DNA of 64,000 bases from Leptotrichia sp. HSP-342 (lineage in GTDB: Bacteria > Fusobacteriota > Fusobacteriia > Fusobacteriales > Leptotrichiaceae), in assembly GCF_041199995.1 (NCBI RefSeq), contig NZ_CP165646.1:682001-746000 (forward strand), given 5' to 3'. The notes beneath the pieces were generated by a model, which was given only the letters and a program-made list of their open reading frames with translations, ran no database searches and was not told the origin of the DNA. Both the position numbers and the translations under genes were made by a program. Of this stretch, positions 36,010 through 46,300 are shown one piece after another (the stretch's first letter is position 1; every line of letters begins with the position of its first letter).

Positions 36010-37230
36010 TTACTTACAAAATTTTGGAAATTCCACTTTTAACACTTCATAAAGTCTTTCCAGCATTTTCTCCAAATATTTAGTTGGCACAGCTAGATTT
36101 ACTCTCTCAAATCCATCTCCAGCCTTTCCAAATGTATATCCCTCACTAAAAAATATTTTTGATTTTTTATTCATAAATTCCTTGAGTTCTGTATTTTTAA
36201 GCCCCAATGGCCGAAAATCTAGCCATTGTAAATAAGTTCCTTGAATTAGCGGTGCCTTCAAATCTACAAATCTTTCTTCAAAAAATTTATTTACCAATTT
36301 CTGATTTTTATCAATTAACAGTAAAAATTCATCTAACCATTCTTCTGACTCTGTATAAGCCAGTTCACATGCTTTATATGCTAATGTTGAAAAAACATGC
36401 ATTGACATTTTTTCTATTTCAGCCTTGAATTTTTTACGTAATTTCTCATTTTTGATAATTATATTTGAGATTCCTGCTCCAGCTAGATTAAAACTCTTTG
36501 TAGGGGCAGTACATGTTATTGTAATCTCAGCAAATTTTTCTGATAAAGTCTGAAAGACTGTATGTTTATGACCAGCCATGACAATATCAGAATGAATCTC
36601 ATCAGAAATCACAATCAAATCATTCTCAACTGCAATTTTTCCAATTTTTTCCAAATCTTCCCTGCTCCACACAATCCCAAGCGGATTATGAGGACTGCAC
36701 AAAAGCAATATTTTATTATTTTTATCTTTTGCAAACTCTTCAAATTTTTCAAAATCAATAGAATACTTGACTTCACCATTCTCATTTTTACTCTCAACTA
36801 ATCCACAATCCACCAATTTTCTATTATTTGAAGTAATTGAACTATAAAACGGAAAATAAACAGGAGTAAACGTAATCACACCTTCATTCTCTTTCGCAAA
36901 AGCTTTAATCGCAGCATATATAGCTGAAACCACGCCAGGAGTACACAAAATCCAGTCTTTTTCTACCTTAAAACCGTACCTTCTCTCCATCCAGCCTATA
37001 ACAGCCTCATAATATTTCAGATAAGTCCCCGAATACCCCAAAACGGCTTCATCAATATATTTTTTCATTCCTTCTGTTATCTCAGGAGCAATCTTTAATT
37101 CCATGTCCGCCACAGAAAACGGAACAATATCATCTTCCAGCTCTGGAAGCACTTCATACATCTGCTCCCATTTGTACGAACCTTGCCCTTTTCTGCTTAG
37201 GATTGTTTCAAAATCATATTTTTTTGACAT
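36010..37230 (-). CDS. patB: MalY/PatB-family pyridoxal-phosphate aminotransferase (probable cystathionine beta-lyase)
   Basis: 406 aa fold-type I PLP enzyme. Features are FSVADMELKIAPEITEGM near residue 38, TPGVVSAIYAAIKAF near 98, SPHNPLGIVWSREDL near 180, ISDEIHSDIV near 210 and the PLP-lysine in APTKSFNLAGAG near 246. MalY/PatB members cleave cystathionine or cysteine C-S bonds, giving homocysteine or H2S, which fits an oral anaerobe. Its ATG follows the stop codon of the DGQHR gene directly, so it is translated from the same mRNA. Confidence 0.9.
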   Translation of the reverse strand: MSKKYDFETILSRKGQGSYKWEQMYEVLPELEDDIVPFSVADMELKIAPEITEGMKKYIDEAVLGYSGTYLKYYEAVIGWMERRYGFKVEKDWILCTPGVVSAIYAAIKAFAKENEGVITFTPVYFPFYSSITSNNRKLVDCGLVESKNENGEVKYSIDFEKFEEFAKDKNNKILLLCSPHNPLGIVWSREDLEKIGKIAVENDLIVISDEIHSDIVMAGHKHTVFQTLSEKFAEITITCTAPTKSFNLAGAGISNIIIKNEKLRKKFKAEIEKMSMHVFSTLAYKACELAYTESEEWLDEFLLLIDKNQKLVNKFFEERFVDLKAPLIQGTYLQWLDFRPLGLKNTELKEFMNKKSKIFFSEGYTFGKAGDGFERVNLAVPTKYLEKMLERLYEVLKVEFPKFCK

Positions 37231-38307
37231 TTACTTTTCCTCTTCTGATAAAATTATTTTCTTTACCTCTTTAAATCCTTGTGCTGAAGAATATCCTGAT
37301 AAAATTCCTCCTCTTCTCCAAACATTTGAATTTTTTTTACTCTTTTGTATTTTTTCTTTAAAATTTTTTAAACTTTCAGCTTCATCAACATTCACAGTCT
37401 CTGATAATATCTCATTTATAGAATATACACCTACACTTTTCATTATATTATAATCTATGTAACTACTAAATGCTTCCTCCCATTTTTCAAAAATTACTTT
37501 CCAAGCTTCAATAAATAAATTAGATATTTTTTGTACTAACTCTTCATAATCTTCTCCATCAATTGTTATTCTTTTAAAATCAATATTTTTCATATTAATA
37601 TACGAATCTATAACACTTTTTATTGCTTGTTTAAAAGTATTTAATCCTATTGGTTTTTTAGCTATTTCTTCAGCCATTTTAATTTTATTTTTCCATGGTT
37701 GATTTTCTTGTTCATTACAAATTTTTGCTATTTTTGTTGCTAACGATTCTATAAAATCATTCTTATCTTCAAACCTTTCTTTTTTCACATTTCTTAACTT
37801 ATTTCTTAATTCTATTGCTAAGTCTGTCTTTACTTTTTTTCCTTTGCTATTTATATTAACAAATGTTTCAATTTCTATAATCTTGTCATTATCACTCTCA
37901 ATCACTAAAACTATCATTGGAATTTCATATTTTAAAAAATTTTCCTTTTGATCAGAATTTTTTTCAAAAAGATATTTAAATCCTTCTTTTCTATGTTGCC
38001 CATCAACAATTCTAAGTTCACTATGAAATATTAATATTGATTTTTTATTATCTATTTCAATATCCTTTTTGTCTATAGCACAAATTATAGCATCAGGCAT
38101 AATAGGATTACTCGTTTCTTTAAGAAATTTACTAATTTTTTTGTAATGTGAGGTAACTAACTGTCTTTGGTACCCCATTTCATTGTCAGGATTATAATAT
38201 TCTATATATGTATTATTTAATAATTCTTCAACAGTTATTACAGTGGTATACATTACAAAATCCCTCTGATTAATTTTTAAATATTTTTTTTCTAATTTAT
38301 TATTCAT
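37231..38307 (-). CDS. DGQHR-domain protein (DndB/ParB-like fold)
   Basis: 358 aa, no signal or membrane span. The defining motif DGQHR is at residues 102-106, preceded by IFHSELRI and by GYQRQLVTSHYKKISKFLKE (about 45-64), the usual order in DGQHR proteins, which resemble ParB/sulfiredoxin-like nucleotide-handling domains and include DndB of phosphorothioation loci. ETFVNINSKGKKVKTDLAIE near 147-166 follows. No dnd genes are nearby. It overlaps the RelA/SpoT-like gene by eight bases, arguing that the two products act together; the biological role is unknown. Confidence 0.75.
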   Translation of the reverse strand: MNNKLEKKYLKINQRDFVMYTTVITVEELLNNTYIEYYNPDNEMGYQRQLVTSHYKKISKFLKETSNPIMPDAIICAIDKKDIEIDNKKSILIFHSELRIVDGQHRKEGFKYLFEKNSDQKENFLKYEIPMIVLVIESDNDKIIEIETFVNINSKGKKVKTDLAIELRNKLRNVKKERFEDKNDFIESLATKIAKICNEQENQPWKNKIKMAEEIAKKPIGLNTFKQAIKSVIDSYINMKNIDFKRITIDGEDYEELVQKISNLFIEAWKVIFEKWEEAFSSYIDYNIMKSVGVYSINEILSETVNVDEAESLKNFKEKIQKSKKNSNVWRRGGILSGYSSAQGFKEVKKIILSEEEK

Positions 38308-39856
38308 TATAAAAATTCACCTCTTCATTATCTGATAAAATTGCCATAGATAATAGTTTTTTTAATTTCTTAGAAATATCTTTTTTAAATTCAAATTTAT
38401 TTACTATAATACTAAATTCATTTTCAAATTCATCTGTAAAAATATCATTATCTATTTTTTTTATATTTTCTAATATTTTCTTTAGTAGCTCTTTTGATAC
38501 TAAAAGTTTATTATCTATATTTGTTTTCAAAATTAATAAATCTGTTATTATTGTAGAAAGATTTTCTTTTTCAATATCATCAATTCCTTCAGTATCAATA
38601 CAAGCAATAAAATCTAAATGATTATCCATTATCTCTATTACATAACTAGAATTTTTAAACGGCCAAGATATATTTCTATTTTCTATAGTGTATAAGATAT
38701 AATTATTTAATATATTCTTTGTAAAATTTTTATCTTTTATTTCATCTCTATTATGTATCTCATCCATGTCATACATTAAAATTTTAAAATAGAAATCTGT
38801 AATTTCTTCTAAAATGTTTTCATTTTTATCTTCATCATTCTTATCTTGTGAAAATAAAAAACTAAATATACGAAAATAAATTTCTTTATTTTTTTCTTTG
38901 ATAGCTATTTTTATTTTATTTTTTAAATCTTGATTTTCTAAATCTAATTTTAAATTTTCAAATTTATCTTTTTTTATAAATTCTATAAGAAGTTCAGATT
39001 TTATATTATTAATATATAACATAATTTTAGAAAAATTGATATTAAAATCTTCTAGAGAATTAATTTCAAATTCCCTTAATTTAATTTCAATTATTGAATC
39101 ATAGTAATCTATCAAATCTATTTCAAAATCAAAAATTTTTTGAATTTCATTTTGTAATTTTGTGTATAAAAATCTAGCCAATATACGTTTTATTTCTTGA
39201 AAAGAATTTTTATTATTTTGCATCTCATTTTTTATTTCAGATAACTGCTTATCAATTTCTAGTAAACTATTGTATATTGAATCCATAATAACTGTATAAA
39301 AATTTTTTCCTATATGATATTCGTAATTTTTATAAAATAACATATGCTCAATTTCTCCCCATAACATATGTACTGATGATTTTATTTGAAGTTCAAATTT
39401 ATATTCTTTTTTTTCTATATTGATATAACTTCCACTGACCTTATAAATAGAATGGTTATTTTTTTGGACAGCAGGTAACGTAATTTTTTCTAATTTAATT
39501 TGACTTTTTCCTATTTCTTTTATATAATATTTTTCGTTTTCAGTAAAATTTGACTTCAAATTATCAAAGATTAATTTTTCATCATCATGTAACAAACAAA
39601 CTATCCTTATTCCAATAATATCATCTAATTTATCAATTAATTCTTTTTCACTATTGAATCTTTCGTGAAGAGATTTTCTAACAATTTTTTCTTTTAAACT
39701 ATTTTCACTTTTTAATCTGCATGTGACAATAACTCTTTCATTTGCCAAAATATCAGAGAATATTTTTTGAATTTCAAATGATGTATCTCTCAATTCTTTT
39801 TGTCGTAACTTTAAATTTTCTATAACTTTATTTGTAAATTTTTTTATTTTTTCCAT
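38300..39856 (-). CDS. RelA/SpoT-domain protein with a long uncharacterised helical C-terminus
   Basis: 518 aa. Residues about 35-180 form a (p)ppGpp-synthetase-like domain. RLKSENSLKEKIVRK (47-61) matches the ATP-binding RxKxxxSxxxKxxR pattern, DDIIGIRIV (78-86) supplies the metal-binding Asp and FELQIKS (154-160) the catalytic Glu. The acceptor-binding YxSxH is degenerate: NNHSIYK at 133-139. There is no HD hydrolase, TGS or ACT domain. The remaining 330 residues are Lys/Glu/Ile-rich helices of no known family. Such a protein could pyrophosphorylate an unusual acceptor, as toxic small alarmone synthetases do. Ribosome site AGGAGAG. The gene and its DGQHR partner are visibly more AT-rich than fhs and patB around them. 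Confidence 0.72.
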   Translation of the reverse strand: MEKIKKFTNKVIENLKLRQKELRDTSFEIQKIFSDILANERVIVTCRLKSENSLKEKIVRKSLHERFNSEKELIDKLDDIIGIRIVCLLHDDEKLIFDNLKSNFTENEKYYIKEIGKSQIKLEKITLPAVQKNNHSIYKVSGSYINIEKKEYKFELQIKSSVHMLWGEIEHMLFYKNYEYHIGKNFYTVIMDSIYNSLLEIDKQLSEIKNEMQNNKNSFQEIKRILARFLYTKLQNEIQKIFDFEIDLIDYYDSIIEIKLREFEINSLEDFNINFSKIMLYINNIKSELLIEFIKKDKFENLKLDLENQDLKNKIKIAIKEKNKEIYFRIFSFLFSQDKNDEDKNENILEEITDFYFKILMYDMDEIHNRDEIKDKNFTKNILNNYILYTIENRNISWPFKNSSYVIEIMDNHLDFIACIDTEGIDDIEKENLSTIITDLLILKTNIDNKLLVSKELLKKILENIKKIDNDIFTDEFENEFSIIVNKFEFKKDISKKLKKLLSMAILSDNEEVNFYNE

Positions 39857-39894
39857 AGCTCTCCTAATAAATATTTAAAAAGATTTTCGCCTCT

Positions 39895-40389
39895 CTACTC
39901 ATGCTCCTTACAGCTCATCTCCTCAACTACAAGTTTAAACACACAAACTGCCTTCAGCATTTGCTCGTCAAACTCCCATTCTGTTTTTCCAGTATTATGT
40001 TTCATCAGTTCCAGCAAAGCCTTCATTTTTTCCTGTGAGTCTTCAATGATCTTAACTTTCCCATTTCCGATTATACTTTGAAATCTGGCGGTATAATTGC
40101 AGGCTTTATCGCCTTTCGTGTAAATTTTGTGATTTGTATCAAGTTCAAATCCTACGTAGTTATTTTGTTTTATTATATCAAGTTTTCGTCCTGTTCTTGC
40201 ACCGTGAAAGTAAAATGTATAGTTTCCGTTTTCTTCAGTGAAGCCAAAATTTAGTGGGACGATGTAGACTTTTCCGTTATCGTTTAAGCCAAGACGGCAA
40301 CAGTCACAGGCTTTTATAATTTCCTTTATTTTTTCGTTGTCTGTAATTTCTCTGTCCCGTCTTCGCATTTTTACTTTTGTATTTCCCAT
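39895..40389 (-). CDS. pyridoxamine-5'-phosphate-oxidase-like flavoprotein (NimA family)
   Basis: 164 aa. RRRDREITDNEKIKEIIKAC at the N-terminus and CRLGLNDNGKVYIVPLNFGF, then YFHGARTGRKLDIIKQN, are typical of the small split-barrel NimA/PPOX family, which binds FMN or heme; some members confer 5-nitroimidazole resistance. Resistance here is not implied by sequence alone. The gene is 15 bases downstream of fhs and 38 bases upstream of the RelA/SpoT-like gene. Confidence 0.85.
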   Translation of the reverse strand: MGNTKVKMRRRDREITDNEKIKEIIKACDCCRLGLNDNGKVYIVPLNFGFTEENGNYTFYFHGARTGRKLDIIKQNNYVGFELDTNHKIYTKGDKACNYTARFQSIIGNGKVKIIEDSQEKMKALLELMKHNTGKTEWEFDEQMLKAVCVFKLVVEEMSCKEHE

Positions 40390-40404
40390 TTTTGTATCCT
40401 TTTT

Positions 40405-42075
40405 CTAAAATAATCCTGAAATTACCCCATTTTCATCTATGTCAATTAACTCTGCCGCTGGCTTTCTCGGTAATCCCGGCATATCTATAATTTCTCCAGC
40501 CATTGCTACCAAGAATCCTGCTCCAGCTGATAATCTTACTTCATTGATTGTAATTGTGAAGCCTGTTGGTCGTCCCAGTAGATTTGGGTTATCTGACAAT
40601 GATTTTTGTGTTTTTGAAATACATATTGGCAATTTGTCATAGCCATTTTCTACGTATTTTTTTATGTTATTAAGTGCTTTCGGGGCAAAATTTACTCCAT
40701 CCGCTCCATAAATTTCTTTTGCAATTTTTTCAATTTTTTCCTGAATTGACAAGTTCAAATCATAGAGTGGAGTGTATTTTTTATCTGATTTTTCATTCTT
40801 TTCAATGGCGTTCATAACTTTTTCCACAAGCTCTTTTCCACCTTCTCCACCTTTTTCCCAGATTTCGCAGTTGGCAACTTCCACATCCATTTTTGCACAG
40901 AAGTCTTTTATCACTTGAATTTCAGCGTCAGTATCAGTTATAAATTTGTTAATTGCCACAACAACTGGCAAGTTATACTTTTGCATGCTTTCAATATGTT
41001 TTTCAAGGTTTACAAGCCCTTTTGTCAATGTTTCGATATTTTCTGACTTCAAGTCCTTATCTCCGCCGTGATGCTTTAACGCACGAACTGTCGCAACGAT
41101 TACAATAACATTTGGCTCCAAGTTCCCAAGCCTAGCTTTTATGTCCAAAAATTTCTCAGCACCCAAATCAGCCGCAAATCCAGCTTCCGTAACTACATAA
41201 TCCGACAATTTCAATGCCATTTTTGTAGCCAGTAACGAGTTACATCCATGTGCAATATTCGCAAAAGGTCCACCGTGAATAAATACAGGCGTATTTTCCA
41301 AAGTCTGTACCAAATTAGGCTTTATCGCATCTTTTAGCAATGCCGCTACTGCCCCTTGAATATCAAGCTGCTTAACTTTTAGCATTTCCCCTTTTCTGTT
41401 ATATGCAAAAACTATTTCCCCTATTCTTTCCTTCAAGTCAGTAATAGAGTCAGCAAGACAGAAAATCGCCATAATTTCTGAAGCAACTGTTATCTGAAAC
41501 GAATTCTCACGAGGTACACCATTCACTTTTGGTCCAAGCCCAACGACAATGCTTCTTAAATTTCTGTCATTCATATCAAGCACACGTTTAAAAGTAACAT
41601 TATTCACATCAATATCAAGTTCATTTCCAAAATGTATATGATTGTCAATGCACGCAGAAATCAAGTTATGAGCAGCAGAAATTGCGTGAATATCCCCTGT
41701 AAAATGCAAATTTATCTCTTCCATAGGCACAACTTGCGACATTCCACCGCCAGCAGCTCCACCTTTCATCCCAAACACAGGCCCTAAAGACGGCTCTCTA
41801 AGTGCCGCAATCGACTTGTATCCAAACTTATTCAATGCTTGAGTCAATCCAACAGTAACAGTAGACTTTCCTTCCCCCGGAGGCGTAGGAGTAACAGCTG
41901 TCATTAAAATCAATTTCCCATCTTTTTTCCCTGCATTTTTCTTCAATACTTCCAAACTAACCTTAGCCTTATACTTCCCGTACGGCTCAAAATCATCCTC
42001 TGTAAGTCCAATACTTTCTGCAATCTCACCGATTTTTTTCAATTTCGCATTTTGAGCAATTTCAATATCCGTCAT
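40405..42075 (-). CDS. fhs: formate-tetrahydrofolate ligase
   Basis: 556 aa, the standard length. It makes 10-formyl-tetrahydrofolate from formate, ATP and THF. The P-loop [14 protein letters not shown] is at residues about 64-78, followed by [34 protein letters not shown] and, near the end, [29 protein letters not shown] at the start. It heads the operon that continues into nim, the RelA/SpoT-like and DGQHR genes and patB. Confidence 0.96.
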   Translation of the reverse strand: MTDIEIAQNAKLKKIGEIAESIGLTEDDFEPYGKYKAKVSLEVLKKNAGKKDGKLILMTAVTPTPPGEGKSTVTVGLTQALNKFGYKSIAALREPSLGPVFGMKGGAAGGGMSQVVPMEEINLHFTGDIHAISAAHNLISACIDNHIHFGNELDIDVNNVTFKRVLDMNDRNLRSIVVGLGPKVNGVPRENSFQITVASEIMAIFCLADSITDLKERIGEIVFAYNRKGEMLKVKQLDIQGAVAALLKDAIKPNLVQTLENTPVFIHGGPFANIAHGCNSLLATKMALKLSDYVVTEAGFAADLGAEKFLDIKARLGNLEPNVIVIVATVRALKHHGGDKDLKSENIETLTKGLVNLEKHIESMQKYNLPVVVAINKFITDTDAEIQVIKDFCAKMDVEVANCEIWEKGGEGGKELVEKVMNAIEKNEKSDKKYTPLYDLNLSIQEKIEKIAKEIYGADGVNFAPKALNNIKKYVENGYDKLPICISKTQKSLSDNPNLLGRPTGFTITINEVRLSAGAGFLVAMAGEIIDMPGLPRKPAAELIDIDENGVISGLF

Positions 42076-42079
42076 CCTA

Positions 42080-42278
42080 ACATCCTCCTATATTTTTTAT
42101 TATTTATATAAAAATCGAAAAAGCCGTGAATTGTTAATTAAAAGACTTTTCCGATATTCATTTATAATTTGTTCATTTTTTAACTTTTTCTTTAGAAATT
42201 TATATTAGTTACTAATTTCTATAAGTGAGGTTATTTTCCTAAATTAACCTACAATTCTAAATAACATCATCTTCTCAT
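42080..42278 (-). promoter_or_regulatory. long structured 5' leader of fhs
   Basis: About 200 bases between the predicted transcription start and the fhs ATG. On the minus strand it contains AGGTTA/TAACCT and AGAAATTAG/CTAATATAAATTTCT hairpins and, close to the gene, CGGAAAAG/CTTTTTCG followed by ATTTTTATAT, which resembles an attenuator terminator. It matches no THF or SAM riboswitch that I recognise. Confidence 0.4.
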
Positions 42279-42284
42279 AAATAC

Positions 42285-42313
42285 ATCATATTATATCTTT
42301 TTATAATTGTCAA
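42285..42313 (-). promoter_or_regulatory. promoter for the fhs operon
   Basis: TTGACA (42313-42308), 17-base spacer, TATGAT (42290-42285) on the minus strand. Confidence 0.7.
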
Positions 42314-42559
42314 CATTTTTAACAGCAATTCATCTTTTCCATTTTTTAAAAAACCTGTCTTTACAAGAGTAAATACGAGATTTAACCTTCATTTTTGGAA
42401 GAGTGCAAAATAACGGAAAATTAAATTATATTAAAGATAACAGTCAAAATAGAGATAAAATTTTATAACAATTAATTTGGTAGTTTTGTGAATCTAATTT
42501 TTAAGTATCCATACAAGATTTTCATAATAGGGTTGTTTAATAGCCAATTCATAATCATT

Positions 42560-42851
42560 AAATTAAATTATTTTTTAGATATTTTGATTAATAAATATTT
42601 TTTCATATTACTATGTTTTTTCTTTTTATTTTCGTAGGATTGCTCATTGCCGCAAATCCTACAATCTATGGCTAGTCTACGACATTTTTCTGCACTGACA
42701 AAAAACGACAGTTTTGCTAGCACAGAAAAATGCTCCGACGGATTATTTATACTAGAATCTGATTGAAAAATGAAAATTATATTTTAATTATTTGAAAATA
42801 TTAGATTTATACCCCTTATCAGAAAAGTTTGTAATAAATCCGATATTTAAA
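42560..42851 (+). repeat. composite copy of the dispersed repeat family
   Basis: A degenerate left terminal repeat (AAATTAAATTATTTTTTAGA, then ACTATGTTTTTTCTTTTTA) is followed by GTAGGATT/AATCCTAC around TGCTCATTGCCGC, CTATGGCTAGTCTACGAC, the hairpin CATTTTTCTG/CAGAAAAATG (42683-42692, 42723-42732), GCTCCGACGGATTA and motif A (42765-42851). It thus links the MITE-like elements to the motif A copies. No right terminal repeat is seen. Confidence 0.7.
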
Positions 42852-42852
42852 C

Positions 42853-42896
42853 AAAAAAGACAGGAACACATTCCCCCATCTGGAAAGCCCCCTGTC
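42853..42896 (-). terminator. terminator after the small lipoprotein gene
   Basis: GACAGG (42859-42864) pairs with CCTGTC (42891-42896); on the minus strand a TTTTTTG tail follows. Confidence 0.65.
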
Positions 42897-42957
42897 CTTC
42901 AAATTCATTGTTTTTAAACTGCTATTATTCATTTAATCTATTCCGTATCACACATAG

Positions 42958-43137
42958 CTAGTATGTTATGTTTCCGTATCTATCCTTGCAGTAATATTCA
43001 CCGTTAGCCCTTTGATAACATGTTTCTCCTCTTTCAGCAGCTCTCCGATCTGCATTTCTCCAAATGTCTATATCCTCTGCAGTACATCCCACAACAGACA
43101 TCGCAAGAATAACCATCAGTAAAATTTTCTTAAACAT
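42958..43137 (-). CDS. 59-residue lipoprotein, function unknown
   Basis: A short gene with every mark of being real: ATG at 43137 ten bases after AAGGAG, a signal MFKKILLMVILAMSVVGC with lipobox VVGC (Cys18), a mature part rich in Arg, Glu and Tyr (WRNADRRAAERGE, then CYQRANGEYYCKDRYGNITY), two further cysteines ten residues apart, and a terminator. The paired Cys could form a disulfide around a small hairpin. No family is recognised. It lies alone between the repeat and polC. Confidence 0.75.
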   Translation of the reverse strand: MFKKILLMVILAMSVVGCTAEDIDIWRNADRRAAERGETCYQRANGEYYCKDRYGNITY

Positions 43138-43322
43138 CGCATACCATCTCCTTCTGTTTTAAATATCCATGTCAAATTATCATTTCATTTTATGTATTAA
43201 CTGCTTATGTTTTTATATTTTTATTTTACAATATTTTATGTTGGAATACAAGGTGTATTCTATATTTCTTTAATTTGTTATTTTCAAAATTTTTGAAAAC
43301 GCAATTGATTTTGTATTATTTT

Positions 43323-46300
43323 CTAAAATAATGTCTGCTGATTTGTTGCTGATAAATCCTTCAAACATCCATATTCTTTCATCAGTTCCACAATCGTTTT
43401 ATTCAATTTTGTACGTTTTACCAAATCTTCGATTGATAAAAAGTCAACTTTTCGTTCAGAAACGATATTTTCAGCAACAGCTTCCCCCAGTCCATCCATT
43501 GCGATTAATGGCATTCTGATTTTACCATCCTGTATTGTGAAAAGTTTTGCTTCTGATTTATAGATGTCAATTTGTTCCAGTTCGATTTTACGGTAGTGCA
43601 TTTCAATCAAAATTTCGTATAGAAATAATTCCTGCTTTTCTTTAGCATTTAAGTTTCCTTTTCTGTCCATTTCCATTTTCGCACGTTTCAATTCTTCTAC
43701 TGGTCTGAACATTGCTGTCATTTTAAAATCTCCAACTTTTCTATTTAGGAAAGCTGTGTAAAATTCGATTGGATAATGCACTTTAAAATAAGCGATTCTT
43801 ACTGCCATCATTACATAAGCCACCGCATGCCCTTTTGGGAACATATATTTTATTTTTTCGCATGAATCAATATACCATTGCTCTACACCGTGTTCTTTCA
43901 TTGTTTTAGAATATTCATGCCATTTTTCACGATTTTTCGTAGGCTGTCCTTTTCTAACAAATTCCATTATGGAAAAGGCTAATGATTTATCTAGTCCATC
44001 GTCAATCAGCTTATTCATAATGTCATCTCGCACCGTGATAATCTGACTCAAGGTTGCAATTCCACTTCTTACGTAGTCCTGTGCATTATTCAGCCAAACG
44101 TCTGTTCCGTGTGAAAGTCCAGAAATTCTAACTAATTCCGCAAAAGTTTTTGGACGTGTGTCAACTAGCATCTGTTTTACAAAAGATGTACCAAATTCGG
44201 GTATTCCTGATGTTCCAGTCGGAGAACCGATTTCATCTGGAGTTACACCAAGTGCTTCTGTACCGCTGAATAAACTCATTACTTCGTTATCATCAAGCGG
44301 AATCGTATAAATATCAACACCTGTCAAATCCTGCAAAATTCTAAGCGTTGTCGGATCATCGTGTCCCAGTATATCCAGTTTTACAAGCTGTTCGTCCATT
44401 ACGTGATAATCAAAATGGGTTGTCTTGGAAGCTGATTTCATATCATTTGCTGGACGCTGGATTGGACAAAAATCGTAAATTGACTTGTCCTTTGGAACGA
44501 CTATCATTCCACCAGGATGCTGTCCAGTTGTTTTTCTAGCCCCTTCACAGCCTTTTGCAATCCTCATAACTTCTGCTTTTCTTTCCTTTATTTCAGGTGT
44601 TCCTTCGACTTCTTCAAGATACTTTTTCACATACCCAAAAGCATTCTTTTCAGCAAGCGTAGAAATCGTTCCAGCACGAAAGACATTGTCACTTCCAAAC
44701 AGTTCTTCCGTATATTTATGAATCTCCCCTTGATATTCCCCAGAAAAGTTCAAGTCAATATCTGGCACCTTGTCTCCATTAAATCCCATAAACACTTCAA
44801 ATGGGATGGCATGTCCATCTTTTATATATTTTGTATCACATTCTGGACAATTTTTGTCAGGATAGTCAACTCCACTTCCTTCTTCATTCATAAATTCCGT
44901 ATGCTTACATTTCGGACATCTGTAGTGTGGATAAAGTCCATTTACTTCGGTAATTCCCATAAGATAGGCAACTATTGAAGATCCAACCGAACCACGTGAA
45001 CCTACAAGATAACCTGCATCTACCGATTTATGCACAAGTTTCTGTGCAATCAGATAAAGCACTGCAAATCCATTTTGAATAATCGAATTAAGCTCCTTTT
45101 CCACTCTTTCCTTCAGGCTCTCATCAATGTTTTCCCCATAAAGTTCCTCAAGTTTCTTGTAAGTCATTTCCCTTACTTCATCTTCTGCCCCATCAATTTT
45201 CGGCGGATAGAATCCAGTTGGAATTGGACGAACCTGCTCTATCATATCATTGATTTTATGAGTATTTTCCACAACAACTTCCTGAGCTGCTTCTTCTCCC
45301 AAATAATTAAATGCTTCCAACATTTCTTCGGTAGTTTTAAAATACAATTTTCTGTCAAAAAACTCATATCCTCTCACTCCATCCGAAGTTTCAGTTTTCC
45401 ACATTGTTCCACTTCCTAAAAGAAGAACATTCCTGTTAATTGCTTCACGCTCTTCAAGATAATGGGTATCTCCTGTCGCAACTACAATTTTATTCTGACT
45501 TTTTCCAAGTTCGTAAAAATACTTGTTCATTTCCTTTATTATATCGTAACTTTCAATTTCCTTGCTCGTTCTTTCCACCATGTCAGCATAGTTTGTATGT
45601 GGATGAATCTCGATATAATCATAAAATCTCGCTTTTTCCTCAATGTCATCTTTTTCTGCCCCACGTAAATAAAGATTTACAAGTTCTCCCTTATTTCTTT
45701 CAGAAGCCGAAGCTGAACTCGCAATTAGCAGATTTTCCCTCATGCTGTTTAACAGAGTTTTTGGTATTCTAGGCCTTCTCATTCCAAAAAATTCTATGTT
45801 GGAACGTGATACAAGCTCGTACAGGTCACGAAGCCCAGCCTGATTTTTTACCAGAATCATAGTGTTCAATGTTTCAGAATTTTGAATATTTGGCTGTAAA
45901 TCCGTATTAATCTCAATCAGTTTCAAAATCCCTTTACTTAAAATCATATTTAAAAATTTCTGAAAAACTTCCGAAGTAGCCTTTGCATCATCAACAGCCC
46001 TATGGTGTGTCTCAAGCGTAATTCCAAAATATTTTACCAAATTAGCAAGTCCATATCCTCTCGAATCAGGAAGCAATGTTCTAGCCAAAGGCAACGTATC
46101 AATCACGCTCGGAGAATACTCAAGTCCTTGCTCAATAGTTTTTTGCTTGATAAATCCCACGTCAAATTTCGCATTGTGGGCAACTACCGTTGTATCAGTA
46201 CAAAATTCTAGAAATCTTGGAAGTACAGTTTCTATTTTTTCAGCATTTGCAACCATTTCATCAGTAATCGTTGTAAGCTCTGTTATTTTTGGCGGAATTG

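Noticed and set aside
37231-38307. DGQHR protein as part of a DNA phosphorothioation (dnd) system
   Set aside because: No dndA, dndC, dndD or dndE homologue is adjacent, and its overlapping partner is a RelA/SpoT-fold protein.
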